From: Purshia tridentata
Lineage: Eukaryota; Streptophyta; Magnoliopsida; Rosales; Rosaceae
Reading direction: 5' to 3'
DNA length: 64,000 nt
NCBI GenBank assembly: GCA_003254885.1
Contig: QANT01003864.1
Location: forward strand, 1-64,000
The notes under the pieces were generated by a model that made no database searches, was not told the DNA's origin, and saw only the letters and a list, made by a program, of their open reading frames with translations. Shown here piece after piece: positions 61,517-64,000 of the stretch (its first letter is position 1; each line of letters opens with the position of its first letter). The translations under genes were made by a program, and so were the position numbers.

Positions 61517-63576
61517 TAATTTCAATATATCCACTTATTGATGTCATGTATTTTGATGCGTTAGAAAATACTAATTTGCCCATTCATTTTTTCATTAATT
61601 ACTTATGTGTAAAATTATGACATTACCTTTAATTTGGTTTAGGATATAACTTTGTTGTTCATGGTATATAAATGGAGTTTAGAATTTAAAATTATAGTTC
61701 TGGAAAACTCGAGAGCTAAACTCTAAGCCATTTTATTGCACAGTAGTCAAACACAAACCTAATATAAATCTAAATATGCATTTTAATGTATGTTTATTGA
61801 TTTATTATAAATTAGCTTTTTTCATTTTGGTCAAAGGTGATTAATATGAAATTATAAAAAAATATGTATTAATTAATATGTAATTTAAAAAATTTTATGG
61901 ATTTATTTTAATTGGCTCATATTTTTAGGACTCAAATATCTAAGGCTAAAACTTTAATAGAAGCAAACAAGGGCTCCTTTAAAGCAATTTCATATTTCTT
62001 GTTTCAAAAAATTATTTGGTATAACCGATATACTGCCACATAATATAATCGATATACTGCCACATGATGTAAGCAATTCAATGTGTAAGAGTATTGTTAG
62101 ACGACATATTTTTATTTGTAGAGTATGGTATTAATAACATCCAATTATATTAAAACACATAAATTGGTTATATTACGTGATAATATATTGGTTATACATA
62201 ATAATTTTTTATTTTCTGTATCATTTATTGTAATAATTTATTGACAAAAACAAAAAAACAAAAAAGGAGTTCAGAAATCAATTTCCTTTCCCAAAGATGG
62301 CCCAAAATAAAAATGGCCCACAAAGCTAACGCCCAAAAGAAACAAATACGCCCAGCGGACCAAGTTTTATGCTCAGTGGGCTTTCCAATTTTGCTGTCTT
62401 GAGAATCAATCATGAATGAAGTACGTTAAGCTTTTATTTTGTTATTGAAATGTGTTATCTTTCTCGAAAAAAATAAATAAAAGACAGAAATAATGTGCCA
62501 TCTTTTTCTTTTCCTTAGCCTATTCCTAATTTTCAGTTTTCCAATAGTTAGTAATAGATAGGACCAAAAAAAAAAAAAAGAGAGGAAAATTTCTTTAAAA
62601 ACATGGAAAATTTTCAGCTATAATATTTTTGAGTTTTTATATTTTATATTTTAATTTATAATATTTTTTAAGAATTCATGTACAATAATTTCATTTTATA
62701 AAATGCTTATATTAAATGTGTATGAAAAACTAGAGAAATTTCAAGGATTCGATCATTTGCAATATTACGTGATGTTACGAACTAGATTAGTGGATTGGTT
62801 TTCTATGCAAATCTAATGAAGTCATTTACTTCATTGGCAGAAGTTCATGAAGTAACCCAAGAGGCTTCCTACTAGCACGGCTACAATTTACAATAATACT
62901 TCGAAAACTTAGATCCCCAAACAAAGGGAAAAGTTGTCAAGAGAATTTTTAGAATTAGTATGAAATTTTATGGTTAAAATTTTGAATAGGTCAGATGATT
63001 ATTATGTTAAGAAAGGATTCGTGTTGTTGATATAATAAAATAAAAATTATTTTATAAAAAAAATAATTAGTTAGAACGTCGAAAACTTTTAACTATGAGT
63101 GCACCTAAGACAATACAAGCTTAATTTTTGTTTTTTTTTGTAATTCAAGTTTTTTTTTTTTTGTAGTTACAAAAGTTCTTAATTATGCAATCTCTTCACT
63201 ATTTTTTTAACCTAGTCATATGAGTAAATACTAACCCAAGAGAAGACTTAAAAAAAGAAAAAAAAAAAAAAAAAGAAGAAGGAGTTGTAACACCAAAAAG
63301 AATATGAGACTCGAAAGAAAAAATAGAAAAAGGAAGGGTGTGTAGGGGTAGGCATCGGGCGAGTCGGGTCGAATTGAGGCCTAACCCACCAACCAGACCA
63401 ACTGCTCGAGTTGGGATCAATTGGGCTGTAACTAGTCGAATATAAATGGGTTGACTCGGTTTGGGCCTCCCATAGGTTGGCAAGTTGGGCGGCTTTGGTT
63501 TGGGCTGAAAGCTAGTGACAACACGACAACAATTGTGACGCGGTGACAATGGTGGTGTGAAAGTAACTCATGAATT

Positions 63577-63794
63577 AGGGTGGGTACATCGTTGCAAGGT
63601 TGTGGATTGAGAGAGAGAGAGAGAAAGCTGATTGAAAAAGGAAGACTTTGAAGTTTATAAGCGTGATTGCGTGAGAGCATTGAGAGGAAGAAGGAAATGG
63701 TGAAAATTATATGATATGATCCGACTTAGGTAGAAATTACTTATATTTGCTGGAGTAAAGTAAGTAGGGTGGGTACATCGTTGCAAGGTTGTGG

Positions 63795-63837
<43 letters not shown>

Positions 63838-63974
63838 TGATTGAAAAAGGAAGACTTGAAGTTTATAAGCGTGATTGCGTGAGAGCATTGAGAGTAAGAA
63901 GGAAATGGTGAAAATTATATGATATGATCCGACTTAAGTAGAAATTACTTATATTTGCTGGAGTAAAGTAAGTA
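63577..63974. repeat. Tandem duplication of a ~189-bp unit with expanded GA run
   Basis: Unit 63577-63765 is followed directly by a second copy at 63766-63974. The copies are nearly identical apart from the GA microsatellite, much longer in copy 2 (about 63798-63832). Both end in GGAGTAAAGTAAGT. Confidence 0.9.
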
Positions 63975-64000
63975 CAACCTATTAAATATATTATAATTGT

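Larger units (their letters stand above)
56191..64000. other. Long gene-free, AT-rich interval
   Basis: About 7.8 kb after the LBD gene. It begins with the LBD 3' UTR. Beyond the listed exon-like fragment (57687), hAT MITE (59957), SINE remnant (60487), fold-back element (61138) and 189-bp duplication (63577), I see no gene or RNA. The remaining open frames are short and low-complexity. Confidence 0.5.

Noticed and set aside
63199-63680. Minus-strand open frames with Pro/Asn-rich text
   Set aside because: Low-complexity sequence overlapping the tandem duplication; no start context or homology I recognise.

Overview
This is plant nuclear DNA, about 64 kb. The evidence is AT-rich intergenic sequence, GT-AG introns, P-class PPR genes, a plastid-type carbamoyl-phosphate synthase with transit peptide, an LBD transcription factor, a plant sphingosine kinase and typical plant mobile elements (Ty3/gypsy, TRIM-like, hAT MITE, fold-back MITE, SINEs). 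The proteins read as a dicot. A woody rosid such as Rosaceae is my guess only.

Layout. 1-2.6 kb: a three-exon phloem-protein-2-like lectin gene (+). 4.3-10.2 kb: two intronless PPR genes (-), matching Arabidopsis At1g52620 and At1g80150. 11.85-15.57 kb: SEC11 catalytic subunit of the signal peptidase complex (-, 8 exons). 16.7-18.6 kb: DCC thiol-disulfide oxidoreductase (+, 5 exons). 20-28.2 kb: three tandem rhomboid genes (-), each with five exons and the same intron phases. The middle copy has lost the catalytic serine and the oxyanion histidine. 29.4-30.05 kb: a small secreted or anchored cysteine-rich protein. 30.1-36.4 kb: a broken Ty3/gypsy-derived LTR element full of internal repeats. 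36.8-40.5 kb: sphingosine kinase (+, 10 exons). 41.8-46.5 kb: carB (+, 3 exons, first intron GC-AG). 54.8-56.2 kb: an LBD1/LBD11-like LOB-domain factor (+, 2 exons). The stretches 46.6-54.7 and 56.2-64 kb hold no gene I can support, only repeats, MITEs and SINE remnants.

The PPR (At1g52620) - SEC11 (At1g52600) - DCC (At1g52590) - rhomboid (At1g52580) order matches, from memory, one Arabidopsis chromosome 1 block, so this looks like an old conserved neighbourhood in which the rhomboid gene later expanded. The genes form no operon or single pathway. SEC11 and the rhomboids are both membrane-associated proteases of the secretory system. CarB supplies carbamoyl phosphate for pyrimidine and arginine synthesis in the plastid. 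SPHK makes sphingoid-base phosphates.

I see no clearly new biological system. The best leads are the intact but catalytically dead rhomboid copy, the unrecognised cysteine-rich gene abutting an LTR, and two exon-like orphan fragments. Exon borders come from reading splice sites by eye and from frame continuity; all amino-acid numbering follows those models. Family and Arabidopsis names come from memory, not from a search.
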